The notes: generated by a model not told the origin, from the sequence alone. Shown: positions 52,856 through 61,529, counted from the stretch's first letter. The stretch: 64,000 nucleotides of DNA from CALBRZ01 sp964511065 (GCA_964511065.1 CAZEEG010000015.1:1-64000), one strand, 5' to 3'. Numbers and translations: made by a program.

Positions 52856-55810
52856 ATGGCGGCCATTACCCCGATATCGACAACGCGTGTCAGCGATACG
52901 CTGGTGACAGCGCGTCTGCTGGGCCAGGTTCGCTTCGACCATGCGGCCCTGTTTCGCATTCAGAACCAGTTAAGCTCCGGCATGCGTTTTATGCTTCCCA
53001 GCGAAGACGCGCCGGCGGCGTTGCGTTCGATCAGTCTGCAGAAGCTGTTGGAGCGCAAAGCGCAGGTGAAGACGAACCTGCACACGAATCAATCGTTTCT
53101 CTCGGCCAGCGATTCGGCCCTGTCGTCGGTGGCATCGCTGTTGTCGGAGGTACGGGGCCTGGCCGTCTCGGCGGTCAGCAGCAGTTCCTCGGCCGATGCC
53201 CAGGCCACGGCAGCCAGGCAAGTCGAAGAAGCCATCCGCCAGTTGATCGACGTGGGCAATCAGCAGTTTCGCGGGCGATACCTGTTTGCCGGATCGACCA
53301 ATGTCCGCCCGTTCGAAACGGTCAACGGGCTGGTCCGCTATAACGGCAACGAACTGAATCTGCGCAGCTATGCGGATATCGATGTCCTGTTCGAAACCAA
53401 CGTGACGGGGGACCAGGTATTCGGGGCAATCTCCGCCGAGGTCCGCGGCAGCGTCGACCTCAACCCCATCGTCACCGAACGGACTCTGCTGGCCGATCTC
53501 AACGGCGGCCGCGGTATAACCGCCGGCAGCATCGCCATTGGCAACGGCACGGGCCATGTTGCCACCGTGGACATCAGCCGCGCGGAAACCGTCGGCGACG
53601 TCCTGCGGTTGATTGAATCGGCCGAATTGCCGGGCAGCCAGATTTCGGCCTGGGTGACCAGCCAAGGAATCAACGTCCAACTCGACGGCGGCAATCTCAC
53701 CATCCGCGAAGTGGCCGGCGGCACGACGGCGCGCGAACTGGGCATCCTGGCCGAACTGGGGACGGGGGCGGCACCCGTCGTGGGACGCGACTTGAACCCG
53801 GCGATTCGCCGCACCACCCCCCTGGCCAACCTGCTTGGCACGCGGGCCCAAACCCGCTTCTTCCAGGGAAATCCCGAAGGGGTCTTCTTCGTGGAAGCCA
53901 ACCAGCGGGGCGATACATTCAACGGCTATTCCGTGACACTCGTTGGCGGCGGCACGGTCGGCAATGAAACCGTGGTGTACGACGCCAACGCCAAGACCAT
54001 CACCGTCACCATTGAAGAAGGAGTCTCCACCGCCGCCCACGTGGTCGAAGCCATCAATACCTCGGCCGCGGGCATCGACTTCACCGCGCGGCTCGCGCAC
54101 GGGCACCACGGCACCGCCGCCGTGGCCGCCATGTCTGCTACCACCGCCGGAGGATCGGGCGAGGAATTCGATCAGCACTCCGGCATCCAAGTGGTCAACG
54201 GCGGCCACACCCACACGATCAGCTTCTCCACCGCCCGCACGGTTGAAGACCTGCTCAATATCCTCAATGGCTCGGAAGCGGGCCTCCTGGCGGAACTGAA
54301 CGTCCAGGGGACAGGCATCAATATCCGGTCGCGATTGAGCGGCGGCGACTTTGCCATCGGCGAGAACGGCGGGCAGACCGCTACGCAATTGGGCGTGCGG
54401 ACCTTCACGGCCGAAACCCGGTTGGAGGACCTGAACTTTGGGCGTGGCGTGGCCCGCGATGAAGGCGACCTGCCGCAGCCTCGGGAGTTCACCATCCGCC
54501 GCAAGGATGGTGTCCAGTTCACCATCGATCTCAACGAATCGACCGCCGCTTCCGGCACCATCGACCCTGCCGGAGCCAACAACGCGCTGAAGTTCACTGC
54601 CACCCAGGCCGGTTTTCAGGGCAACAACCTGCGCGTGCAGATTGTGGACAGCGGGCCGGGCGGACCGGCCACCGCCAAGCTGAACGGAACACTGTTGACG
54701 ATCAGTGCCGACCTGGCCGCAGGTTTCACCGCCAACGATGCCGTCCAACTCGTCCAGAACACGCCGGAAGTTTCCGCCGTGGTGCAGGCACAACTGGATA
54801 CCAGCGCCGAACCCGGTAACGACGGCAGCGGCAACCTGGCAGCTACCGGTCCGGTGAAGCTGGCCGGCGGCAGCCCCGAGGTGCAAACCATCGGCCAACT
54901 GCTCGACCGGATCAACCACCACCCGGCCAACACGGGGCCGGGCAACGTGGTGGCGCGGTTGGCCAGTCACGGCAACGGCATCGAACTGGTGCAAGACGAT
55001 CTATCGGGCCCCGGTTCGCTCACCGTGCTGGCCGGCCACAGCACCGCCGCCCAAGACCTGGGCCTGGTGGGCTTTCAACAGGCTGAAAGTGGCCCCACGC
55101 AACCGGGAACGTACGCCACGGTATCGTACGATGGTCCGGCCGCAAACGACGCGCTGCGGGTTCGGGCCGTGCAGGTGGGCGAACAGGGCAACCACTTCCA
55201 ACTCTCCATCGTAGACAACGGCGGCGGCCCGCCTTCGGTCGCCCTGGTCGACAACGTGCTGACCTTCTCGGCCGATCTGGCGTCGGGCTTCACCGCGCTG
55301 GACGCCGTGAACCTGCTCGCATCCGACCCTGCGTTAAGCACCCAATTCGTGGCCGAACTCGATACCACGGCCGAACCCGGCAACGACGGCAGCGGCAACC
55401 TGGCGGCCACCGGCCCGCTCGCTTTTGCCGGCGGCAGGTCGGAAACGCTGCGGGGGAGCGATGTCCACCCGCAAGAAACCGACGGCGTGTTCTCGGCCCT
55501 GATCCGACTGCGCAAAGCGCTCGATGACGGTGATCTCCGCGAAGTTCAGCGGGCCGTCGAAGTGCTTGATCGGGCATCCAAGCAGTTGACGTTCGTGCGC
55601 GCCGATATTGGTGCCCGACAGCAGGGCCTGGACACGTTGAAATTCCGTCTCGATACCGAGGAAGTGGAGTTGAAGGCAGCACTCTCCGAGGAATCGGAGG
55701 TCGATCTGGTCGAAGCGATCATCAATCTGTCCGCGCGCCAAGCGGCCCTGGAAGCCGCATACCAAACCCTGGGACAAGTGGCGCGGCTGACGCTGCTGGA
55801 TTATCTGTAA
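52856..55810 (+). CDS. flgL: Giant hook-associated protein FlgL
   Basis: 984 residues, 2-3 times the usual FlgL. The N-terminal flagellin-like helices (about 1-130: QNQLSSGMRFMLPSEDAPAALRSISLQKLLERK) and C-terminal helices (about 890-984, ALEAAYQTLGQVARLTLLDYL) are normal. Between lies a large insertion of flagellin-hook-IN-like beta units. Two of these, about residues 571-680 and 760-865, are a divergent duplication, each with an AEPGNDGSGNLAATGP segment (DNA around 54810 and 55372). FlgL links FlgK to the filament; the insertion would project from the surface and could serve adhesion or masking. Confidence 0.9.
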   Translation: MAAITPISTTRVSDTLVTARLLGQVRFDHAALFRIQNQLSSGMRFMLPSEDAPAALRSISLQKLLERKAQVKTNLHTNQSFLSASDSALSSVASLLSEVRGLAVSAVSSSSSADAQATAARQVEEAIRQLIDVGNQQFRGRYLFAGSTNVRPFETVNGLVRYNGNELNLRSYADIDVLFETNVTGDQVFGAISAEVRGSVDLNPIVTERTLLADLNGGRGITAGSIAIGNGTGHVATVDISRAETVGDVLRLIESAELPGSQISAWVTSQGINVQLDGGNLTIREVAGGTTARELGILAELGTGAAPVVGRDLNPAIRRTTPLANLLGTRAQTRFFQGNPEGVFFVEANQRGDTFNGYSVTLVGGGTVGNETVVYDANAKTITVTIEEGVSTAAHVVEAINTSAAGIDFTARLAHGHHGTAAVAAMSATTAGGSGEEFDQHSGIQVVNGGHTHTISFSTARTVEDLLNILNGSEAGLLAELNVQGTGINIRSRLSGGDFAIGENGGQTATQLGVRTFTAETRLEDLNFGRGVARDEGDLPQPREFTIRRKDGVQFTIDLNESTAASGTIDPAGANNALKFTATQAGFQGNNLRVQIVDSGPGGPATAKLNGTLLTISADLAAGFTANDAVQLVQNTPEVSAVVQAQLDTSAEPGNDGSGNLAATGPVKLAGGSPEVQTIGQLLDRINHHPANTGPGNVVARLASHGNGIELVQDDLSGPGSLTVLAGHSTAAQDLGLVGFQQAESGPTQPGTYATVSYDGPAANDALRVRAVQVGEQGNHFQLSIVDNGGGPPSVALVDNVLTFSADLASGFTALDAVNLLASDPALSTQFVAELDTTAEPGNDGSGNLAATGPLAFAGGRSETLRGSDVHPQETDGVFSALIRLRKALDDGDLREVQRAVEVLDRASKQLTFVRADIGARQQGLDTLKFRLDTEEVELKAALSEESEVDLVEAIINLSARQAALEAAYQTLGQVARLTLLDYL

Positions 55811-55811
55811 C

Positions 55812-55832
55812 GCCGCACGCCGCACGCCGCAC
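55812..55832 (+). repeat. Heptamer tandem repeat after flgL
   Basis: GCCGCAC three times in perfect tandem directly after the flgL stop codon, followed by a GC-rich stretch. No clear terminator. Confidence 0.6.
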
Positions 55833-56103
55833 GGCGCAGGCTGGCCGGCCGCGCCGGCGGTGCCGCGGCCCCACCTGAATAATCCGCACGTTCCAAAAAA
55901 GCGCCTGGGTGCCAGGGAATGGCGTTCCCATTCTGCCGGCCGCTCATGCGCGCCGTGACCTATGCTTGGGGAGCGCATGGCCGGTGCCGCGGCGGTTAAG
56001 CCGTCGCCACGACCGGCGTGCGGCCCGCCGGGTCATCACCCGCCGGCCAGCGGTTGCATGCCTTGCCAATTCCCCCCAGTTGCCAATCCGGAGAACGCTG
56101 TCG

Positions 56104-57171
56104 ATGCCAGCCATCTTGTTGATTGTGTCGGTCCTGGTCAGCAGCGACCCAGGCGCAGCCGAGGGTGCTCAAAAGCCCGATGGAACACGGCAGCAGGTAG
56201 AAGCCCAGGTCCAGAAGCATTTGGAGCGGCTTTCCGGCCGCACGGGCATGTTGTGGACCGAGTTGACGGACGAGGGCCCGGTGGTGCGGTTTGGGCAGCG
56301 TGAAAATGAACGATTCGCCATCGGCTCAAGCTTCAAACTGTTCGTCCTCGGCGCCCTGGCGGCGGAAGTGAACGACGAACGGCGACGCTTGGACAACATC
56401 ATGCAACTGGATGCCCGCTGGATCGGGCCGCCGCAGAGCGAGCTGAACGATTGGCCGCTGGGTTCGCCGGTTACGCTCAATACGCTGGCCCTGAAGATGA
56501 TTTCTGTCAGCGACAACACGGCCACCGATCATCTGCTGCACCTGTTGGGCCGGGAGCGGGTCGAGCGGCAATTGGCCATCATGGGACACCGCGACCCCCA
56601 ATGGAATCGGCCGCTGCTGTACACCCGGGAAATGGTGATGATCCGCGACAAGGCGGCGCCCGGGCGCGAGCAGCGATATGCCGCGCTGGACGAAGCGGGG
56701 CGGCGGAAGTTCCTCACCGACGAACTCGCCGATGCGCACGATTACGAGGCACTGGACTTCAACGTGGGCTCGTTCGACGTGTCCGAATGGTTCGCCCGTC
56801 CTACGGACATGGCGGCCGCCCTCAACTGGTTGCGGCTGCACACCGGCCCGGACCGCCCGGCGGCCCTGCTCCGCGGCGTGCTGGCCGTGGAAACCAAGCT
56901 GGACTACGACGCCAAGATCTGGCCGTACGTGGGATTCAAGGGCGGATCGGAAGACCGCCTCATTGCCGGCAACTGGTTACTGCGTCATCACAGCGGCCGC
57001 TGGTTCACCTTCCATGTGTACTGGAACAGCCCCGATGAGGACGTGGACGCGCAGGCCATGGTCGAGGCGGTTCAAGGCATCTTCAGTCTGATGGAAGAAC
57101 AGGTGCAAGGCGACACGGCTACGCCAGGCAAATCCAACCAGGCCGACTCCGCCGATCGCCCCGGCGAATAA
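56104..57171 (+). CDS. Class A beta-lactamase-like serine hydrolase
   Basis: 355 residues with signal peptide (MPAILLIVSVLVSS). Motifs of the serine beta-lactamase/DD-peptidase fold: S75-SF-K78 (SxxK), S136-D-N138 (SDN) and K279-G-G281 (KTG-like). The SDN motif points to class A type. A typical E166 omega-loop motif cannot be recognised, so beta-lactam hydrolysis is not certain; a peptidoglycan-acting or other hydrolase is possible. ATG 56104 is chosen at the signal peptide. Confidence 0.8.
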   Translation: MPAILLIVSVLVSSDPGAAEGAQKPDGTRQQVEAQVQKHLERLSGRTGMLWTELTDEGPVVRFGQRENERFAIGSSFKLFVLGALAAEVNDERRRLDNIMQLDARWIGPPQSELNDWPLGSPVTLNTLALKMISVSDNTATDHLLHLLGRERVERQLAIMGHRDPQWNRPLLYTREMVMIRDKAAPGREQRYAALDEAGRRKFLTDELADAHDYEALDFNVGSFDVSEWFARPTDMAAALNWLRLHTGPDRPAALLRGVLAVETKLDYDAKIWPYVGFKGGSEDRLIAGNWLLRHHSGRWFTFHVYWNSPDEDVDAQAMVEAVQGIFSLMEEQVQGDTATPGKSNQADSADRPGE

Positions 57172-57809
57172 GGGAAAATGCCCGAGCCTATTCCCCCTGC
57201 AACAACTTCCCACTGCGGCCCAGTCCCACTGCATCTATGCCCCTTGCGCACGTCATGATGATGGCTCGCCCCGCTGGCCACGGGGGGTGATTACCGACGG
57301 AGCGAATAGGCGTTCTGTTGTGCCGGGGATGTCGCTGATCGTGCTGTAAGGCCGGCCTTGTGCAGCGCAGAACCATTCCATGGACCAGTCTTGGCGGCAT
57401 AGGCGAACCGTGGTGGTTGGCTAAGGCAGTAGCCGTCTCAAGTGGTCTGGCGCACAAACCATTTGCGGGGGCCAGTGCTAGCATCCTGCGGCCGCTCGGG
57501 GGGGCCACGGAGGGGGAATCGAGTAGGCCCCTTTTCGCTCGTGGTGTAGAATGGTCCAGTGACGGCTCACCCTGGCGGCCGGCACTGGCTGAAGCACTCG
57601 GCGGCAGCCAGCCACTCCTCGGGGTGGGCTCGCGGTGGCGGGAACGCGCGAGCGAGATCGGTCTGTTGGTCGTCTGGACCAGGGAGATTCCAGCGGCGCC
57701 CTCTCATTAGGATCGCTGCCAATCCCTTGCAGATGCCCCTCATACCACCCGCGACCGGCGGCTCACGCCCAGGTATCCTTATCCCCATTTGCGCTGCTAC
57801 TGTCCTTCC
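57172..57809. other. Intergenic, no gene seen
   Basis: About 640 bases between the beta-lactamase-like and rhomboid genes; only short, compositionally random frames. No sigma-54-like site or terminator recognised. Confidence 0.4.
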
Positions 57810-58703
57810 ATGGGCATTTACGATCGAGAATACTACCGCGACGAGCCCCGGGGCATCATGCTGACCGGGCAGCGATCGGTCGTCGTCAACCTGATCCTGC
57901 TGAACGCGGCCGTCTTTCTGCTGGATGTATTGCTCCAGCAACAAAACCAGACCTCGCAGCTAGCGGCGTACTTTGCTCTGCATGCCGATGTCTTCCAGAG
58001 CTGGCATCTGTGGCAACTGCTCACGGCCGGCTTCATGCATGGGAGCTTTTTCCATCTGCTGTTCAACATGCTCGCGCTGTGGTTTTTTGGGCGCGACGTT
58101 GAATTGATCCACGGCAGGAAGGTCTTCCTCCAGTTCTATTTGTCCACGCTGATCCTGTCCAACCTGTGCTGGGTGCTGTCCGAGAATTACGTCTTCCACC
58201 AGACGAACACCAGCGCCGTGGGGGCCTCGGGCGCCATCGCCGGCGTGTTGATGGTGTTCGTGTGCCACTTCCCCACGCGGCTGATTTATCTCTGGGGCGT
58301 GGTGCCAATGCCGGCCTGGGTGCTGGCAACAGCCTGGCTCGCCCTGGATTTGTTCAGCTATCGCCAGGAGGTGGCCGGCGGACCAGTGGCCAACGTGGCC
58401 TTTGCCGCGCACCTCTCAGGGGCCGCGTTCGGGCTGATCTACTATTACTCTCGCGTCACGCTGTTTAGCGTGCTGCCGACTTCATGGCTGGGAGGTGCGT
58501 TGCAGCGGCTCAAACGCCGGCCCAAGCTGCGCCTCCACGATCCCGATGGCCCGGAAGAATTCGACCTGGAAGAACGCGTGGACGACATCCTGGCCAAGAT
58601 TCACGAGCACGGCAGCGACAGCCTCACGCCTGAAGAACGCCGCATCCTGCAGAAGGCATCGCAGCGCGCCCAACAGCGCCGGCGTTATGAGCTGAACAAG
58701 TAA
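57810..58703 (+). CDS. Rhomboid-family intramembrane protease
   Basis: 297 residues, six or seven transmembrane helices. H77-G-x-x-x-H82-x-x-x-N86 in the second helix region, catalytic Ser140 in the GASG motif (138-141), and catalytic His201 in AAHLSGAAFG. It cleaves transmembrane substrates. The C-terminal 70 residues are a charged helical cytosolic tail ending RRYELNK. ATG 57810 is chosen because it begins the family-like N-terminus (MGIYDREYYRDEPRG). Confidence 0.93.
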   Translation: MGIYDREYYRDEPRGIMLTGQRSVVVNLILLNAAVFLLDVLLQQQNQTSQLAAYFALHADVFQSWHLWQLLTAGFMHGSFFHLLFNMLALWFFGRDVELIHGRKVFLQFYLSTLILSNLCWVLSENYVFHQTNTSAVGASGAIAGVLMVFVCHFPTRLIYLWGVVPMPAWVLATAWLALDLFSYRQEVAGGPVANVAFAAHLSGAAFGLIYYYSRVTLFSVLPTSWLGGALQRLKRRPKLRLHDPDGPEEFDLEERVDDILAKIHEHGSDSLTPEERRILQKASQRAQQRRRYELNK

Positions 58704-59163
58704 CCGCAGCGGTTGCTCAGTAACCTGCTAGCCTTCTGGCGCGGCGCCAATCCGCCGAATGAAACAGCACGGCGCGCAGGTTCCACCCCTTTGGCGGCCA
58801 AGCCTGTTACCCGCCTTGTTTTCCGCTGATTCTCCGCCAACGTTTCGCATCGCAAGCGACCATGTTGGCAGATCGGAAACCTACGGTTTCTCGCATGTGC
58901 ATGGGTGCGATTCTCGATCGCGGCCGATCCCTTACGCAAAAACCGGGGCCGAAACAACATTCTGCAAGATTCTTGCAATCCATGTGTTACGGCGCAAGGC
59001 CCGCGGCCAATCGCCCCGTACCGCATCTTCTGGCACGCCCTTTGCCTTAATCCTTCCGCAGGTCCCAACCCCTTGCGATCCCGGGGCATACCGGCAGCAA
59101 GTGGAGCGCGGAACCTTACGGGAGAAACTAGGCGAACTTTACATTTCGTTCGGGAGACGTGTC
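58704..59163. other. Intergenic before DUF1328 gene
   Basis: 460 bases; the strongest feature is the sigma-54 promoter at 59031-59046. No gene recognised. Confidence 0.45.
59031..59046 (+). promoter_or_regulatory. Perfect-match sigma-54 promoter for DUF1328 gene
   Basis: TGGCACGCCCTTTGCC: identical to the RpoN consensus TGGCACG-N4-TTGC, only the last weak W position being C. 118 bases before the DUF1328 start codon. The best single match in the window. Confidence 0.75.
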
Positions 59164-59328
59164 ATGTTGTCATGGGCTTTACTGTTTTTGATCATTGCGA
59201 TCGTGTCGGCCGTGTTGGGCTTTGGCGTGGTCGCCGGAACCGCCGCTTGGATCGCCAAGATCCTATTCGTGGTGTTCCTGATTCTGTTCTTGATCTCGCT
59301 GTTTACCGGACGTGCCCGGGCAGTATGA
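59164..59328 (+). CDS. DUF1328 small membrane protein
   Basis: 54 residues, MLSWALLFLIIAIVSAVLGF..., two transmembrane helices joined by GVVAGTAAWIAKI. It matches DUF1328 (UPF0391, YtjA-type), unknown function, often near stress genes. ATG 59164 has GGGAG 7 bases upstream. First gene of the 59-62.6 kb small-protein cluster. Confidence 0.93.
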   Translation: MLSWALLFLIIAIVSAVLGFGVVAGTAAWIAKILFVVFLILFLISLFTGRARAV

Positions 59329-59526
59329 CACGGCAATCCGTCGCATGTGCAACCGGTGAAAGCCTCTCCTTATGGGAAAGCGCACTTGGCAGCCAACATG
59401 CCGCAGGCTCTGTGAGCCGTGCAGCCATGGGGAACGATTCACCTGGGCGGAGCAAGTAGCGGGACGGCACCGGTGGGGAACGCTAAGGCGTGCCGCTACC
59501 GTGCGCCGGTTGTCTACGCGGGACAG

Positions 59527-59542
59527 CGGTCCGGAAATTGCT
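59527..59542 (+). promoter_or_regulatory. Possible sigma-54 promoter for 81-aa gene
   Basis: CGGTCCGGAAATTGCT: GG-N10-GC with perfect TTGCT -12 box but GGT instead of GGC at -24, 56 bases before the start codon. Weaker than the others. A second, poorer site (TGGCAGCCAACATGCC) lies at 59387-59402. Confidence 0.35.
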
Positions 59543-59597
59543 CCAAAATTGCACTGCCGTGCTCGATCGCGCGGTCCACTAACAAAGGGTTGGAACC

Positions 59598-59843
59598 ATG
59601 CGAGCCCTCATCGTTGTCGCGGTCATCGTCCTGATCATGATTGGGCTGGGTTGGATCACGTTCCGCAACGGTGGCGATGCCACCAATATCCAGATCGAGA
59701 CCCAAAAGATGAAGGACGATACCGAGAAGGCTATCGATAAAGGCAAGGAGTTCTTCGACGAAGCCGGCCAACGTACCCGCGAAGCGGTCGATAAGCTGGA
59801 CAACGAAGAAGACGAGCCCACTACCGCGCCGCGGTCGCGATAA
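59598..59843 (+). CDS. Small membrane-anchored protein
   Basis: 81 residues: one N-terminal transmembrane helix (ALIVVAVIVLIMIGLGWI) and a highly charged helical tail (KMKDDTEKAIDKGKEFFDEAGQRTREAVDKLDNEED). It recalls DUF883/YtxH-like small envelope proteins but the anchor is at the opposite end. Function unknown. Followed by a strong terminator, so a separate transcript. Confidence 0.8.
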   Translation: MRALIVVAVIVLIMIGLGWITFRNGGDATNIQIETQKMKDDTEKAIDKGKEFFDEAGQRTREAVDKLDNEEDEPTTAPRSR

Positions 59844-59886
59844 TCACCGCAAACAACCCAGACGTGCAACCTGCCATTGCACTCCT

Positions 59887-59925
59887 ACCGGTCCAGGCCC
59901 CGTGGCCTAGGACCGGTGTTTTTTT
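59887..59925 (+). terminator. Rho-independent terminator
   Basis: Stem ACCGGTCC-AGGCC / GGCCT-(A)-GGACCGGT, 13 pairs with one bulged A and a CCGT loop, followed by GTTTTTTT. 44 bases after the 81-residue gene's stop. Confidence 0.92.
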
Positions 59926-60115
59926 GGCACCCAAGAGAATCGAGCCGTCGCCCTACCCGGCCGGGAGCGGCCAGCCCGAGGAATCCCGATCCCAGGCCGC
60001 TTTGGCATCACCCGATTCAACCTGGTGAAGCGAAGATCAGCGGCGGTTACCGGCGACCATCGCATCTCGAACTTCGGCAGCAGGAATCGGCACGCTATCC
60101 GCCTTGCCGTACGAC

Positions 60116-60131
60116 TGGCACGGAATCTGCA
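60116..60131 (+). promoter_or_regulatory. Putative sigma-54 promoter for CsbD-ElaB gene
   Basis: TGGCACGGAATCTGCA: full TGGCACG -24 element, ten-base spacing, CTGCA -12 box (one mismatch), 89 bases before the ATG. Confidence 0.6.
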
Positions 60132-60219
60132 AGAGAAGGGTCCCGCTTTCCGGCGGCAGAGGCCCCCTTGCCGGGACCAGTGACTGCCAACCACAGAATC
60201 AATTGGAAGGAGCATCGGC

Positions 60220-60642
60220 ATGATCAATCAGCAAGTTCTCGAAGGAAGCTGGAACGAACTGCGCGGCAAGATCCGCGAACGCTGGGGCCAACTCACGCAA
60301 GACGACTTGAAACAGTTCGACGGCAACATCGATCAGCTCATCGGCACTATCCAGCGCAAGACCGGCGAAAGCCGCGAGAAGATCTCCCAGTTCCTTGAAA
60401 GGCTGACCGAAGAAGGCAGCTCGGCCCTCGCCGCCGCGGGTGAGAAGGTCCGCAGCTACGCCCGGCACGCCAGCGATGCCGTCGGACGGACCTACGAGGA
60501 CGTCTCGCACCGCATGCGGGAAGGCTATGCCAGCGCTGAAGAGATGGTTCAGCAACACCCGGCCCGCTCGGTGGGAATCGCCTTTGGGTCGGGATTGCTG
60601 TTGGGAGTGGTGGTTGGATTGCTCGTCCGCTCGCGGTCCTAG
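60220..60642 (+). CDS. CsbD-ElaB fusion stress protein
   Basis: 140 residues. N-terminal 65 residues form a CsbD module (GSWNELRGKIRERWGQLTQDDL...), as at 436-633, and the C-terminal half is ElaB/YqjD-like (DUF883): a charged helical stretch and then QQHPARSVGIAFGSGLLLGVVVGLLVR. In E. coli ElaB/YqjD anchor to the inner membrane by that tail and bind ribosomes in stationary phase. AAGGAG lies 8 bases before the ATG. Sigma-54-like promoter 89 bases upstream. Confidence 0.9.
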   Translation: MINQQVLEGSWNELRGKIRERWGQLTQDDLKQFDGNIDQLIGTIQRKTGESREKISQFLERLTEEGSSALAAAGEKVRSYARHASDAVGRTYEDVSHRMREGYASAEEMVQQHPARSVGIAFGSGLLLGVVVGLLVRSRS

Positions 60643-60852
60643 CGGCGGGCGAGCGCGCTCACTGGCGCGGGGGCCCCGAGCGGGGGCGTTAGAGCACCCG
60701 GCGCGGCCCCGCGGGGGGGGAACAGGCCANNNNNNNNNNCGCGCGGCGGGCGCGCGCGCTCACGGGGGCGGCGCCGCTGTGCGGAGCTTTAGCATCCGCC
60801 GGCGGCGCCGCGGTGGCCGTCATCTGCCCTTCAATTGGACAAGGAGCGCGAC
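60643..60852. other. Assembly gap flanked by GC-rich repeats
   Basis: Ten Ns at 60730-60739. On each side lies an imperfect copy of a GC-rich unit: GGCGGGCGAGCGCGCTCAC and, after the gap, GGCGGGCGCGCGCGCTCAC, each followed by GC-rich hairpin-like sequence and a TTAG motif (GTTAGAGCACC, TTTAGCATCC). A repeat this GC-rich probably caused the break. True distance and any gene inside the gap are unknown. Confidence 0.8.
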
Positions 60853-61341
60853 GTGCATAAATCCAATGGCGCTAAGAAAGTCCAGCGCCAAATGGCCCAA
60901 GTACGCGAAGAACTGACCGAAGACGTTCAGGATCTTCGGGCACGTGTTGAGAATCTGAAGGACTGGCGCACCATCGTCCGCAAGCATCCTTGGGCTGTGT
61001 TGGCCAGCGCGGCCGCAGTCGGATTTTTGCTGGTCCCCAAGCGGCCACGCATCGTCTATGCCGACGCCGAAACCTTGGCCAAGGTCGCGATGCAACAACC
61101 GCTCAAAGTAGAAGCTACCGAGCATAAGCGTCCCGGCCTGCTGGGCGGACTGCTCCGCTCGGCCGGCTCCACGGTATTCACCGGGCTAATGTCCGTGGCC
61201 GGGCGGCAATTAGGGATGATCGCCAACCAGACTGTTTCGCGACGCATGGGCGCTACCGCACCAACCCATCACCGCCAGCAAAGTCCGGACTACCCCAGCG
61301 ATCCCAATTCGCAAGACTTCGATGGGAGGCAAGCCCTATGA
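60853..61341 (+). CDS. YqjD-like membrane protein
   Basis: 162 residues. GTG start with AAGGAG 7 bases upstream (the frame also has a TTG at 60835). Charged N-terminal helix (QMAQVREELTEDVQDLRARVENL), then RTIVRKHPWAVLASAAAVGFLLVPKRPR, a KHPW...GFLL tail as in ElaB/YqjD and DUF3618. Unusually it continues for a further 90 residues with another hydrophobic stretch (LGGLLRSAGSTVFTGLMSVAGRQLG). Its last codon overlaps the next gene (ATGA). Confidence 0.82.
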   Translation: MHKSNGAKKVQRQMAQVREELTEDVQDLRARVENLKDWRTIVRKHPWAVLASAAAVGFLLVPKRPRIVYADAETLAKVAMQQPLKVEATEHKRPGLLGGLLRSAGSTVFTGLMSVAGRQLGMIANQTVSRRMGATAPTHHRQQSPDYPSDPNSQDFDGRQAL

Positions 61342-61529
61342 CGCGGCTCGAACCACCACGCAGGGAAGTCCCGCCCGCATATCCCGAGCCGCCCCAATCC
61401 CAGCCAGGCTACCTGGCCTCGCTATGGGAAAAAGTTCAATCCACGGTGGCCGAGAATCCCAAACTCACCATTGGCATCGGGCTTACGGTAGGAGTGGTAC
61501 TAGGATGGCTTATCAAACGACGCGGATGA
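61338..61529 (+). CDS. Short tail-anchored YqjD-like protein
   Basis: 63 residues. Pro-rich N-terminus (PPRREVPPAYPEPPQSQPGY), a short helical part and the C-terminal anchor ENPKLTIGIGLTVGVVLGWLIKRRG, the same N-P...G...LG...K pattern as its neighbours. GGGAGG lies 8 bases before the ATG. Coupled at both ends by 4-base overlaps, so translated with its neighbours. Confidence 0.85.
   Translation: MTRLEPPRREVPPAYPEPPQSQPGYLASLWEKVQSTVAENPKLTIGIGLTVGVVLGWLIKRRG

Noticed and set aside
52970..54994. 674-codon minus-strand frame within flgL
   Set aside because: Antisense shadow created by high third-codon GC; the FlgL flagellin-type ends are on the plus strand.
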